A stretch of 64,000 nucleotides of DNA from JAMLHN01 sp035708745 (lineage in GTDB: Bacteria; Chloroflexota; Chloroflexia; Thermomicrobiales; UBA6265): the NCBI GenBank assembly GCA_035708745.1, contig DASTFJ010000169.1, positions 6,346-70,345 of the forward strand, given 5' to 3'. Every line of letters begins with the position of its first letter. The stretch's first letter is position 1. The notes beneath the pieces were generated by a model, which was not told the DNA's origin, searched no databases, and saw nothing but the letters and a program-made list of their open reading frames with translations. Shown here in pieces: positions 54,295 to 63,303 of the stretch. A program made the translations under genes and the position numbers.

Positions 54295-55194
54295 TCAGTC
54301 CTCTCCGCGCAGAAAGCCGGGCTGAAGGTAGGCCGGATTCGGGTGGTCGTAGAAGCCCGTGCCGGATTTTTCTCCCAGCTCTCCGGCAGCGACTTTGCGC
54401 GCCAGGGTCGGTGAAGGCGTGTCGGTGGGATCGAGGGAAACGATCTGATAGCTGGTTTCGATATCGGAGACGACGTCGAGTCCCACCATGTCCATGACGC
54501 CGAAAGGGGCGTATTCGGTCTGGAAGAACATCATCCAGAGCCGGTCGACATCCTCGGGCGAGGCTACGCCCTCGTCGATGACTCGCAATGATTCGCGTTT
54601 GACCGCCCGCCAGATGCGGTTGATGATGAAACCCTTGCTCTCGCCATTGACGACGGCAGTGACCAGACCGAGCGAGATCCCGAAGCCGTACATCGACTGC
54701 ATGACCTCGTCGCTGGTGACGCCGCAGGTCATCAGCTCCAGCATCGAGCGAATCCAGATCGGCGCGAAGAAATGGGTGTTCAGCAGCCGCTCCGGTCGTT
54801 CGACCGCCGGCGCGATCAGGGATGAGGGGATCGACGATGAGTTCGTGCTCAGGATTGCAGGCGTCATACGCGAGAGCTCGGAGAAGACCGCCTGTTTGAC
54901 CCCCAGCTCTTCCCGGACGGCTTCGATCACCAGATCGGCGCCGTCCACGGCTTCAGCCATCGAGACGGCGGCCGAAAGCCGGCCGAGCGCGGATCCCAGC
55001 TCGGCCGCGTCGATCCCGCGCGCTTCGCCCAGACCAGGAAAGATTTCGCTTTCGGCGCGGCTCATTCCCCCGGCAAGCGCCTGATCCGACGCGTCCCACA
55101 GACGCACCGTGCGTCCCGATAGGGCGGTCAATGAGGCGATTTGCGCTCCCATCGTGCCCGCCCCGATGACGGCGACCTTGCCAATCTCGATCAT
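54295..55194 (-). CDS. 3-hydroxyacyl-CoA dehydrogenase family protein
   Basis: 299 residues with an N-terminal Rossmann fold (KVAVIGAGTMGAQIASLTAL) and the 3HCDH C-terminal domain. ILSTNSSSIPSSLIAP carries the Ser of the active site and ERLLNTHFFAPIWIRSMLEL the catalytic His. It oxidises 3-hydroxyacyl-CoA or a related hydroxyacid with NAD. The ATG has GGGGG 6 bases upstream; the open frame continues upstream but is not coding-like. Confidence 0.88.
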   Translation of the reverse strand: MIEIGKVAVIGAGTMGAQIASLTALSGRTVRLWDASDQALAGGMSRAESEIFPGLGEARGIDAAELGSALGRLSAAVSMAEAVDGADLVIEAVREELGVKQAVFSELSRMTPAILSTNSSSIPSSLIAPAVERPERLLNTHFFAPIWIRSMLELMTCGVTSDEVMQSMYGFGISLGLVTAVVNGESKGFIINRIWRAVKRESLRVIDEGVASPEDVDRLWMMFFQTEYAPFGVMDMVGLDVVSDIETSYQIVSLDPTDTPSPTLARKVAAGELGEKSGTGFYDHPNPAYLQPGFLRGED

Positions 55195-55245
55195 GTTTTG
55201 CCCCCAAGATTCGTCGACCAATCGTTGCGGCAGTATAGGGGTGGC

Positions 55246-55274
55246 TTGCCAGTGGGTCGGGGCCGTGATAGGGT
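55246..55274 (+). promoter_or_regulatory. Promoter TTGCCA-17-TAGGGT for the glycine-rich gene
   Basis: TTGCCA (55246-55251) and TAGGGT (55269-55274) with a 17-base spacer, about 90 bases before the GTG start. A similar TTGCCA-17 promoter precedes the SH3 gene at the window end. Confidence 0.4.
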
Positions 55275-55361
55275 GAAATCGAACGTCTCGCACACGACTG
55301 TGCGCCGGCCAATGTGCCTGCATCTCGGATAGCCGGCGACAGGGATAGGGGAACAGGGAAC

Positions 55362-56081
55362 GTGGAACAGCTCGATCTCGAATTAGATGAGCGCTCGAAC
55401 CGGCGGCGATTTCTGCGCCATGCCGGGCTGGGCACGATTGCGTTTGCGCTGCTTGCCAGCGGCCGGGTAACCAGCGCGCTCGCGCAAGGTTCTGAAAGCG
55501 ACACGACCGGTGGCACCAATACCGGCGGTGGCGGCTCGGGTGGTGGCGCCGATGGCGGCTCCAGCACCGGCGGCGATGGCACCGGTGGCGACGGTGGCGG
55601 CGGCGACGCCGGTTCGGGCGGCACCGACGGTGGCAGCACGACTGGCGGCGGCAATGTCGGTGGCGACGGCGGCGGCGCTGACGGCGGCTCGGCTACTGGC
55701 GGCGACGGCAACGGCGCGGATGGCGGCACGGCCAATGCTGGAAGTGGCGCCGGCGGTGGCGGTGGCGCGGGTGGCAACGGCGGGGATGGCGGCGGCGCCG
55801 CATCCGGCGATGCCGTAGGCGGCAATGGCGGAGACAGCGGTAGTTCGGGCAACTCAGGTGGCGGGAGTGCCGGCGGAAGTTCCGCGGGTGGTGGCTCGTC
55901 GTCCGGGGGGAGCTCGGTCGGTGGCGCATCGGGCTCCGGCGGATCTGGGGCTGTCAGCAGCGCTGGAGCCGGCGGCAGCGGCGATCCGGGGGCAACGACG
56001 ACGAACATCAATGTTGCCGATGCAGAGCCATCTCTTCGCGCGGCGGCCGAAAGAATCTGGTCGAAAATCGCTCCGTTCTAG
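55362..56081 (+). CDS. Tat-exported glycine-rich low-complexity protein
   Basis: 239 residues. A twin-arginine signal (SNRRRFLRHAGLGTIAFALL, cleavage near ALAQ at ~45) is followed by about 155 residues of Gly/Ala/Ser/Asp low complexity with GGDGxGGDGG and GGSxGGG units. A short, less repetitive tail (ADAEPSLRAAAERIWSKIAP) ends the protein. No enzyme domain is visible. It is reminiscent of PGRS-type or silk-like surface proteins. The start is GTG with GGGG upstream. A rho-independent terminator follows. The long antisense frame here is a shadow of the GC-rich repeats. Confidence 0.75.
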   Translation: MEQLDLELDERSNRRRFLRHAGLGTIAFALLASGRVTSALAQGSESDTTGGTNTGGGGSGGGADGGSSTGGDGTGGDGGGGDAGSGGTDGGSTTGGGNVGGDGGGADGGSATGGDGNGADGGTANAGSGAGGGGGAGGNGGDGGGAASGDAVGGNGGDSGSSGNSGGGSAGGSSAGGGSSSGGSSVGGASGSGGSGAVSSAGAGGSGDPGATTTNINVADAEPSLRAAAERIWSKIAPF

Positions 56082-56112
56082 TCGGAGCAATTTACAAGCA
56101 CTGAAATGAATC

Positions 56113-56147
56113 GCGGGGCGTCCGATCGGATGCCCCGCATTGTTTTT
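56113..56147 (+). terminator. Rho-independent terminator
   Basis: GCGGGGC (56113-56119) and GCCCCGC (56132-56138) flank the palindrome TCCGATCGGA, giving a long stem, then ATTGTTTTT. It sits 31 bases after the glycine-rich gene. Confidence 0.75.
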
Positions 56148-56198
56148 GCTCTGAATCCCAGTGGAGTGTCTGGGGGTGTTTGCGGACCTCGTCACATA

Positions 56199-56277
56199 GG
56201 TGTCGTGCAGGATCTCCGTGTCCTGCTGTGACTGGGAACTGCGTCTCACGCGGGAGAGGGACGTCCTGCACGACACC
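56199..56277. repeat. 79-bp inverted-repeat element, perfect 14-bp termini
   Basis: GGTGTCGTGCAGGA (56199-56212) and TCCTGCACGACACC (56264-56277) are exact inverted repeats. This is the best copy of a family whose arms also occur at 10.35, 20.67 and 57.6 kb. Confidence 0.8.
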
Positions 56278-56360
56278 AGATCCGCGCTCGTAATGAGGTT
56301 GCAATCACGCCATAGAACAACTCGCTGGGTGGCTTCGATCGGTCCGCGGGCAGCTCCGAA

Positions 56361-56418
56361 GAGAGATCCTTCGCTTCGTTCAGGATGACGATGCGGTGTA
56401 GCGTTCAGGATGACAGGC
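56361..56418. repeat. Dispersed TTCGCTTCGTTCAGGATGAC repeat, two cores
   Basis: GATCCTTCGCTTCGTTCAGG (then ATGACG), followed closely by GTTCAGGATGACAGG. The same core ends the 92-bp element near 53.9 kb. Confidence 0.6.
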
Positions 56419-56428
56419 AGGGAGGGGG

Positions 56429-57460
56429 CTACCCAAGTCGTATGGGACCACCGGCCACCGCCGACGCTTCGACTCCGCAGAGGATTTCGGTATTGGCGAG
56501 GCCGTCGGTTAGCGAGATGAATGGTTGGGTGTCGCTCAGGACACAGTCGACGAAGTATTGGATGCTCTGCAGCGTAAAACCGTAGCGAGCGCCCCGGATG
56601 TCGAGCTGGGTAAGGTAGTCGAGTCGTTGGTGCGCCCCGGCTGAGGTGTACATCTCGTTGACTTCGGGCGCCTGAAGCTGTGTGTAGTAAACGCCGTTTT
56701 CGGCGACGATCTCGCTGCGAAAGTCGCCAAAGCCGGGGAGACTCTCAGGGAGAATCCAGGCGTTTTCGATCACGCCAATGCCGCCATTCTCGAATTTCAG
56801 GATCGACACCCACACATCGGGGATGTCCAGTCCGCGCTTTTGCAAAACCCCGTATGTCCGCACGCCGGTGACCTCGACGACCTCGCAGCCGAAGAGCCAG
56901 CGCACGAGATCGGCCGAGTGACTCCCGAGGAACCAGAGCGAGGATGACTTCTCGGGCCAGGCCAGCATTTGCAGGGGAACGTTCAGCGTGTTGCTATGCC
57001 GCATGTAGATGTAGCGCGGCGATCCAAGTGGGCCATCCCCGAGCTGGCGTTTCGCTGAATCGAATTGCGGATTGAAGCGATTGTGAAAGTCGACCATCGC
57101 CAGAATGCCCGCCGCGTCCGCCGCGTCGCGAATCGACTTGGCGTCCTCGACTGTGGTGGCGAGCGGTTTTTCGATCAGCAGCGGTTTCTTCGCGTCGATA
57201 ACGGCCATGGCCGGTCCGGTGTGAGCGAAATCCGGTGTGGCGACCGAGACCGCCTCGACTTCCAGGTCGGCGGCGAGCTCATCGGCGGTGGCGTAGGCGC
57301 GGTCGATGCCGAACTCCTCGGCGAATGCGGTTCGCCGGGCTTCGTCGGTATCGCACACGGCCACCAGCCTGGCCGATGGATGGTCGCGATAGGCCATCGC
57401 GTGGGTTCGGCCCCACAGTCCGGTGCCGATCAGTCCTGTTTTCAACTGCATGGTGGGCAT
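56429..57460 (-). CDS. Gfo/Idh/MocA-family oxidoreductase
   Basis: 343 residues. N-terminal NAD-binding fold TGLIGTGLWGRTHAMAYRDH, the EKP motif in LIEKPLATTVEDAKS, and the second domain with HSNTLNVPLQML and WFLGSHSADLVRWL, which supplies the catalytic His. The family oxidises or reduces sugars and inositols with NAD(P). It lies near the phosphomannose isomerase-like gene and the kinase cluster, so a sugar or cyclitol substrate is likely. Confidence 0.87.
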   Translation of the reverse strand: MPTMQLKTGLIGTGLWGRTHAMAYRDHPSARLVAVCDTDEARRTAFAEEFGIDRAYATADELAADLEVEAVSVATPDFAHTGPAMAVIDAKKPLLIEKPLATTVEDAKSIRDAADAAGILAMVDFHNRFNPQFDSAKRQLGDGPLGSPRYIYMRHSNTLNVPLQMLAWPEKSSSLWFLGSHSADLVRWLFGCEVVEVTGVRTYGVLQKRGLDIPDVWVSILKFENGGIGVIENAWILPESLPGFGDFRSEIVAENGVYYTQLQAPEVNEMYTSAGAHQRLDYLTQLDIRGARYGFTLQSIQYFVDCVLSDTQPFISLTDGLANTEILCGVEASAVAGGPIRLG

Positions 57461-57602
57461 ACCTCTATTCAGTGAGTCAATCGAGCCAGAGCGGCAGGAC
57501 TTCTGAACGACGAGCGCGCGTCCGCGAGAAGCCTGCGCGTGAGAAGAGCACAGCCAAGGACCACGGTGTCCTCTTTTGGCATGGTGACTAGCGAACGCAG
57601 AA

Positions 57603-57625
57603 CAGAGACGTCCTGCACTACGCCC
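57603..57625 (-). repeat. Degenerate arm of the GGTGTCGTGCAGGA repeat
   Basis: On the minus strand this reads GGCGTAGTGCAGGACGTCTC, similar to the left arm and start of the 56.2 kb element. The rest of the gap (57461-57654) shows no gene. Confidence 0.4.
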
Positions 57626-57654
57626 GGTATACCCTGGGCGTTTGCGGGCATGCC

Positions 57655-58722
57655 TTAGGCGATAGGCACTTCACCCAGGCTGGCGATCTGAGCGTCCGAA
57701 TAGCCTGCCGTCTTTAGCGGGGCGATGACGTCTTCGGTCAGATCGGGCACATAGCAGACGATCAGGTCGGCTGCGCCTGACGGCTCGATGGTGAATTCGC
57801 CGAGCGCGGCGGGAATGACGCACGAGGTCGCGCGATCGAGGGTGAATGTGCCCCCGGCATGCCGCAGATGGACGGGCTCGCCGACGCAGGAGATCGTCAG
57901 GCAGCGGCCCGGATGCGCGGGTTCGATGTGGGGTTCCCGCAGCGTCCAGCGTTCCAGGACGAAATGCGGGCCGGCGCAGCCGTAGCGGTAGCTGTTCTTG
58001 CCGCGCTGAATCGTAAGCCCGGGATTGGGAACCGGAAGATAATCCCGCTTGAGCTCGGCAAGGGTCTGGGCGATATTGGCATCCCATTCCGCTTCGGGAT
58101 ATAGATTGCCGAGCAAATCGACCGGCATCACGTTCTGAGCCAGATCCGAGGTCTGCTGGATCTCGAAGATCAGGGTGTTCGGTCCGAAGGAGTGGAGGAT
58201 GCCGCCCGGCACATAGACCGTATCGCCGGGGGCGATCGGATAGGAATACATGACGGCGTCGTAATCCTGGCGTTTGAAGGCCGCGATCAGGTCATCGTCG
58301 GTAGCGCCAGCTTTGATTCCCGCCAGAATGGACGCGCCGGGCTCCGCCCAGAGAATGTGCCAGGCTTCGCTCTTGCCGTTCGGCTCGGCGTAGACCGCCG
58401 CGGCTGTTTCGTCGTCGGCGTGGAGATGCACCGGCAGCATGTTCGAGGCATCCAGAAACTTGGCGAGCATTGGAAAATGGGGGCCGTTCCAGCCGGTTCC
58501 GACCACTTCTTCCGGATACTCCATAACGACATCGTGGAACGCGCGGCCTTTCAGCTCGCCGTTCAGGATCGTGGCACGGGCGTCCTTTTGATCGCTGACC
58601 TCCCAGGTTTCGGCCACGATGCCATCCGGCAAGCCGGTCTTGCCGAGCATGTCGGGGATCAGCCGCTCGCCGAAGGCGTAGGTGCGAACATGATAGGAAA
58701 GGCGAAGGGGATACCAGTTCAA
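57655..58722 (-). CDS. Phosphomannose isomerase-like protein (class I type)
   Basis: 355 residues with cupin-like zinc motifs of type I mannose-6-phosphate isomerases: MLPVHLHADDETAAAVYAEP, KSEAWHILWAEPGA and VPGGILHSFGPNTLIFEIQQ, in which the His, Glu and His residues would bind zinc. It may isomerise mannose- or another sugar-6-phosphate. It is divergent from the kinase gene that follows. Confidence 0.82.
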   Translation of the reverse strand: MNWYPLRLSYHVRTYAFGERLIPDMLGKTGLPDGIVAETWEVSDQKDARATILNGELKGRAFHDVVMEYPEEVVGTGWNGPHFPMLAKFLDASNMLPVHLHADDETAAAVYAEPNGKSEAWHILWAEPGASILAGIKAGATDDDLIAAFKRQDYDAVMYSYPIAPGDTVYVPGGILHSFGPNTLIFEIQQTSDLAQNVMPVDLLGNLYPEAEWDANIAQTLAELKRDYLPVPNPGLTIQRGKNSYRYGCAGPHFVLERWTLREPHIEPAHPGRCLTISCVGEPVHLRHAGGTFTLDRATSCVIPAALGEFTIEPSGAADLIVCYVPDLTEDVIAPLKTAGYSDAQIASLGEVPIA

Positions 58723-58811
58723 GTCGAGACGCTCCTTGGTCCAGCGGCGCCGTGCGTCCGGCGCTCGATCGCGTCAGAATAGCGCGGCAATGTGGGAGGC
58801 GCGAAACAACT

Positions 58812-60254
58812 ATGAACGAAGTCGTTCTCGGAGTGGATTCGAGTACGCAATCGACCAAAGTGGTCGCGGTCGATCTCACCAGCGGACGCATCGTGGCGGA
58901 AGGACGGGCGCCGCATTCCGGTGCGGATACGCAATGGCCGGGCGACTGGTGGGTTGCGTTGCGGGAAAGCATGAAGCCGATCGTCGATATGGGCCTGCGG
59001 GTCGCGGCGATTTCGGTCGCTGGGCAGCAGCACGGTCTTGTCACGGCAACTGCCACGGGCGATCCGATTTTACCGGCGCCACTCTGGAATAACATCGATG
59101 CCGCTCCGGATGCCGAGCGTTTGAACCAGGAAGCCAATTTTGCTGCCGAGGTCGGCACACGACTGGTGGCGTCGATCACGATCGCGAAGGTGGCGCATCT
59201 GGCGCGCACGCGGCCGGGGGTGATGCCGTCGATCGAGGCGATCTGCCTGCCGCACGACTGGTTGACCTGGAAGCTGACCGGCAATCTCGTTACCGACCGG
59301 GGCGAGGCCTCGGGGTCGGGTTGGTGGAGTCCGATCTCCGAATCGCCGCAGCGTCATTTGCTCGAGCTTGCCGCGGGTGTCGGCTTTGCGTCCAGGGTGC
59401 GTATTCCCGACGTGCTGGGACCCGAAACCCCCGCGGGAGTGTTGACCCGTGATGCTGCTTCCTTTCTGGGATTGACGCCCGGAATCCCGGTTGGACCCGG
59501 GTCGGGTGACAACATGGGTGCCGCGCTGGGGATCGGCGCCGCGCCGGGGCACTACGTCGTCAGTTTGGGCACCAGCGGAACTGCCTATGCCGTCTCGGAC
59601 GAGCCGACGGCCGATCCGACTGGGGAGGTCGCGGGATTCGCCGATGCAACCGGACGGTATCTGCCGCTGGCCTGCATGTTGAATTGCACCAGGGTGCTCG
59701 ACATCGTGACGGGAGCGGCCGGGCTGTCGCTGGTCGACGGGCTCGATCGAGCCGGGCAGCTCGAACCGGGAGCGGATGGATTGCTGCTCATGCCCTATCT
59801 GGCGGGTGAGCGCACGCCGAATCTGCCCCGCGCCACCGGCTCGCTCTACGGGGTGTCGATGACCAATCTCGATCCGGGACGCCTGGCGCGCGCGGCGGTC
59901 GATGGGGTCGCGGCGGGGATTGCGTATTGCCTGATCGCGCTTCGTCGCTTGACGATCGACGAGCCAGGGATCGTGCTGGTCGGCGGCGGAAGCGCGCACG
60001 CCACCTGGCAGCAAGCGATTGCCGATGCCACGCAGCTTCCGGTGACCGTGCTGGGCGGACGGGAGCATGTTGCGCTTGGAGCGGCGATTCAGGCAGCCGC
60101 CATCGTGACCGGTCAACCCGTCGCCGAGATTTCCGATCGGTGGCGGCCCGGAGTGGCGACGGTTGCGCATCCGCGCGCCGATTTCGCCGACCGGTTTCGA
60201 CTGGACGAGCGTCAAGCGTTGATCGATGTCGAACGGGCGCGGGCGGCGATCTGA
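58812..60254 (+). CDS. FGGY kinase, xylulokinase type
   Basis: 480 residues. N-terminal VVLGVDSSTQSTKVVAVDL, AAISVAGQQHGLV, GSGDNMGAALGIGAA and a C-terminal VLVGGGSAHATWQQAIADAT match xylulokinase-like FGGY proteins. Xylulokinases phosphorylate D-xylulose. The start ATG lies after GGAGG at longer spacing. Its last 43 bases overlap the convergent FGGY kinase gene antisense. Confidence 0.87.
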   Translation: MNEVVLGVDSSTQSTKVVAVDLTSGRIVAEGRAPHSGADTQWPGDWWVALRESMKPIVDMGLRVAAISVAGQQHGLVTATATGDPILPAPLWNNIDAAPDAERLNQEANFAAEVGTRLVASITIAKVAHLARTRPGVMPSIEAICLPHDWLTWKLTGNLVTDRGEASGSGWWSPISESPQRHLLELAAGVGFASRVRIPDVLGPETPAGVLTRDAASFLGLTPGIPVGPGSGDNMGAALGIGAAPGHYVVSLGTSGTAYAVSDEPTADPTGEVAGFADATGRYLPLACMLNCTRVLDIVTGAAGLSLVDGLDRAGQLEPGADGLLLMPYLAGERTPNLPRATGSLYGVSMTNLDPGRLARAAVDGVAAGIAYCLIALRRLTIDEPGIVLVGGGSAHATWQQAIADATQLPVTVLGGREHVALGAAIQAAAIVTGQPVAEISDRWRPGVATVAHPRADFADRFRLDERQALIDVERARAAI

Positions 60255-61747
60255 CCCAGACGATGGAAATCGTCCCGGAGCGCCCGATAGGTATGCTGAA
60301 ATAACGGGAAGAGCTCGCGGTAGATCTCGACTGCCGCCGGATTTGGCACGATGCGAGGACCGATTCGGGCTGATCTGGCGGCGCCTTCGGCGAGATCGAA
60401 CCAACCCAACGATGCGCCGGCCACGATCGCCGCACCCATGGCCGATCCTTCCGATTCTTCCAGCGGATCGACCGGCAGGTCGAACACACTGGCGACGATC
60501 TCGGTCCAGGTCCGGCTGCGCGCGCCACCGCCGGCGAGCACGATCCGTTCCGGCGATCCGCCCAGCTCTTGCAGAACCGAGAAGGCGTCGAGCAGGGAGA
60601 AGGCCGCGCCTTCCATGACCGCCCGGCTCAGCTCGGCCGGACCGTGTTGCGCGCGCAGTCCGATGAAGGCGCCCGATGCCTCCGGGTCCATATGCGGGGT
60701 GCGTTCGCCATTGAGGTAGGGGAGGAAGACGATGCCGTCCGCGCCGGGCGGTACGGCGGCAACCGACGATTCGAGGGGAGCGGCGCTGTTTGCCAGGAGC
60801 TCTTCTCGTAGCCAGCGGAGTGCTCGACCAGAAGCCAGGGTGGCTCCCATCTGATACCAGCCCGGTAGCGCAGAACCAGGCGACGCGAGACTGCACCAGG
60901 TGTGGATGCGGCCACGCGGGTCGACGACGGGCTGCGTTGCCGGCAGGATGGCTTGCGAGCCGGTGCTGATGGTGAGAAGCAGGGTATCGCTCGTCGTGGC
61001 GGCCGCCGCCAGTGCGGCGAGTGGCGCATCGGCCCCGCCGCCGGCGATCGGGATATTCGTGGGAAGTCCCAAAGCTGTTGCCGCTTCGCTGGTCAGGTCG
61101 CCGGTTATCTTGGTCGATTCCATTACCTGAGGCATCAGGGATCGGTCGAGGCCAATGGCGACCAGGATTTCGTTCGACCAGTTGCGCGTACGGATGTCGA
61201 ACAAGAGGGTGCTCGAGGCATCGCTCGGCTCGGTGACCAAATCTCCGGTCAGCCGGAAACGAAGGTAGTCGCCCGGTAGGAGCACCGCGCGGGCCGCTGC
61301 GAGTGCGGCCGGTTCGTGTTCGAGCAGCCAGGCCAGGGTAGCCGCCTGAAAGCCGGTCGCCAAGGCGCTGCCGCAGAGCTCGATGATACGGTCCGCGCCG
61401 ATCTGCTTAGTGAGCGAGCGCACCTGGTCGGCGCTGCGGCGGTCCTCCCAGATGATTGCAGGGCGGACCGGCCGGCCGGCCGCGTCCAACAGGACAGTTC
61501 CGTGCATCTGCCCGCTGATGCCGATCGCGGCGATCTCGGGCGAGCCTGCCGCGGTCAGCGCGGACCGCGCCGCTTCGACTGACGCATGCCACCACCGGTC
61601 CGGGTCCTGTTCGGCCCAGCCGTCGTGCGGGCGCTCGACCGGGTAGGGAGCGGCACCGGAAGCGAGCACGCGACAATTGGAATCGACGATCAGCGCTTTG
61701 ACCGATCCGGTGCCCAGATCGAGAGCGAGCAGCGCGAGGTCGGTCAT
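60212..61747 (-). CDS. FGGY kinase
   Basis: 511 residues: LALDLGTGSVKALIVDSN, GWAEQDPDRWWHAS, IGISGQMHGTVLLDAAGRPV, AGGGADAPLAALAAAA, LPYLNGERTPHMDPEASG, and IVLAGGGARSRTWTEIVAS. It is close to xylulokinase in style but distinct from the convergent gene. The ATG overlaps the stop of the next upstream kinase as ATGA. The extreme C-terminus overlaps the convergent gene. Confidence 0.88.
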   Translation of the reverse strand: MTDLALLALDLGTGSVKALIVDSNCRVLASGAAPYPVERPHDGWAEQDPDRWWHASVEAARSALTAAGSPEIAAIGISGQMHGTVLLDAAGRPVRPAIIWEDRRSADQVRSLTKQIGADRIIELCGSALATGFQAATLAWLLEHEPAALAAARAVLLPGDYLRFRLTGDLVTEPSDASSTLLFDIRTRNWSNEILVAIGLDRSLMPQVMESTKITGDLTSEAATALGLPTNIPIAGGGADAPLAALAAAATTSDTLLLTISTGSQAILPATQPVVDPRGRIHTWCSLASPGSALPGWYQMGATLASGRALRWLREELLANSAAPLESSVAAVPPGADGIVFLPYLNGERTPHMDPEASGAFIGLRAQHGPAELSRAVMEGAAFSLLDAFSVLQELGGSPERIVLAGGGARSRTWTEIVASVFDLPVDPLEESEGSAMGAAIVAGASLGWFDLAEGAARSARIGPRIVPNPAAVEIYRELFPLFQHTYRALRDDFHRLGQIAARARSTSINA

Positions 61748-63303
61748 GGTCCAGTAGCCTCGCCGGCCAGATCGACTACCTGATCGTAGATCGCATGATT
61801 GAGCGGCTTCAGCGTCGCATAGAGCTGCTTGTAGACGTTTTGGAAGAAGTCTTCATAGAATGCCGCGGCGTCTGGATTGGGCTCGATCGTGTTGCTGTCT
61901 ACTTCGACCGTGGCTTTCACGTCGGCGGCATCGCGATAGATGCTGGCGGCCAGACCACCCAGCAAGGCGCCGCCCAGTGCGGTCGCTTCGTGCAGTCCGA
62001 GGACATGGTGCGGCCGGTTGGTGACCGATGCCTTGATCCGCAGCAACAATTCGTTCCGGGAGCTGCCGCCGATGACGGTGATGTCCGGCAACGAAGCACT
62101 CCCGGCGAATTGGACCAGCGGCTCGATCGACATACGGGCTTCGTAGGCAATGCCCTCGTAGACCGAACGCACCATGGCCGCCTGGTCGATGTCGGTGGTC
62201 AATCCGAGAAAGGCCCCGCGCGATTTCGGGTCGATATTGGGCGGGCTCGACAATCGGAGATGAGGAAAAAAGGTTGCGCCATTGCTGCCGGGTGGGATCT
62301 CGGCCGCCGCGCCGGCGAGCGCGCGGCGGTCCTCACGGCCGGTGATGTTGCGGATCCAGTCGACCGAGGCTCCGGAGGTATAGAGTCCGCCGAATCCGTA
62401 GTACTGCCCGGCGGCGACATGGGCGCCCTGGGTGTAGCCCATGCGGCCGAGATCGGGATCCCAGATCGGCGCGTCGAGCGCTACGAAGAGCGCTTCGGCG
62501 GTTCCCATCGAATCGAGCACTGCGCCATGCTCGGTGACTCCGGCCGCGAATGCCCCGCAGACATGATCGTGGCCGCCCACGCCGATGACCGTTCCTTTGA
62601 CCAAGCCAGTCGCTGCGGCCCCCTCGGTGCTGACCGTGCCAATCGCGCCGCCAGCGGCCATAACGGGAGAAAAGATGGCGGGATCGATGCCCACCTGGGC
62701 GAGCAGATCGGAGTCCCATTTGAGATGCTGCAAATCGAACGCCAGGGTGCGGGCTGCCTGGGAATAGTCACTCGCCGGCGCTCCGCCCAACCGCCAGGCG
62801 ATATAGCTGTCGGCCATCAACCAGCCGCGCGTGCGCGCCCACACCTCGGGTTCGTTTTCTTTCAGCCAGAGGAGCTTGCAGAGTGTGAAAATCGGTTGCA
62901 GCGCAAGTCCGGAGCGTTCGAACAGCCGCTGCTCGCCGACGGTTTCCAATAGCCAATCGGCTTGCGGGATCGAACGCCGGTCGAACCAGGCGATCGTGTT
63001 GTAGGTCGGGTTGCCATTGGCGTCGACCGGCACGCCGGCTTCGGCAAAGCTGGCCACCGCCACCGATTCGATGCGGGCCGGATCGCCGATCTGCTCGACA
63101 ACGCCTCGCACCGCCGAGGCGGCCGCATTCCAGAGCTCATCCGGCTCGAAGTAGGCCCAGAGCGGACGCGGGTAATGGGTGATGGTGGGCATCGCGGCGG
63201 TCGCGACCATCCGGCCGCGAACGTCGTAGGCAACCGCTTTGGTGGAGGTGGTGCCCAGGTCGATCCCGAGGATCAGCGTATCCGTGCCAGTCGTTCCAGA
63301 CAA
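61744..63303 (-). CDS. FGGY kinase, atypical subgroup
   Basis: 519 residues. LILGIDLGTTSTKAVAYDVR at the start, IESVAVASFAEAGVPVD, and a distinctive GVGGHDHVCGAFAAGVTEHG where most relatives have a Gly-Asp pair; this resembles the uncharacterised YgcE-like group. The C-terminus has ITVIGGSSRNELLLRIKASV. I used the TTG with AAGGA 9 bases upstream because the ORF upstream lacks kinase sequence. Followed by another FGGY kinase with a 4-base overlap. Confidence 0.83.
   Translation of the reverse strand: MSGTTGTDTLILGIDLGTTSTKAVAYDVRGRMVATAAMPTITHYPRPLWAYFEPDELWNAAASAVRGVVEQIGDPARIESVAVASFAEAGVPVDANGNPTYNTIAWFDRRSIPQADWLLETVGEQRLFERSGLALQPIFTLCKLLWLKENEPEVWARTRGWLMADSYIAWRLGGAPASDYSQAARTLAFDLQHLKWDSDLLAQVGIDPAIFSPVMAAGGAIGTVSTEGAAATGLVKGTVIGVGGHDHVCGAFAAGVTEHGAVLDSMGTAEALFVALDAPIWDPDLGRMGYTQGAHVAAGQYYGFGGLYTSGASVDWIRNITGREDRRALAGAAAEIPPGSNGATFFPHLRLSSPPNIDPKSRGAFLGLTTDIDQAAMVRSVYEGIAYEARMSIEPLVQFAGSASLPDITVIGGSSRNELLLRIKASVTNRPHHVLGLHEATALGGALLGGLAASIYRDAADVKATVEVDSNTIEPNPDAAAFYEDFFQNVYKQLYATLKPLNHAIYDQVVDLAGEATGP

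Larger units (their letters stand above)
56082..56428. other. 347-base non-coding gap with terminator and two repeat families
   Basis: No gene. It holds the terminator of the glycine-rich gene, a full copy of the 14-bp inverted-repeat element and two cores of the dispersed TTCGCTTCGTTCAGGATGAC repeat. Confidence 0.6.

Noticed and set aside
54953..56011. 352-codon minus-strand frame rich in Pro
   Set aside because: It is the reverse of the glycine-rich gene, which has a signal, promoter and terminator on the plus strand.
59070..60896. 608-codon minus-strand frame across two kinases
   Set aside because: Overlaps two FGGY kinases with full motifs; the translation is Arg-rich and lacks domains.
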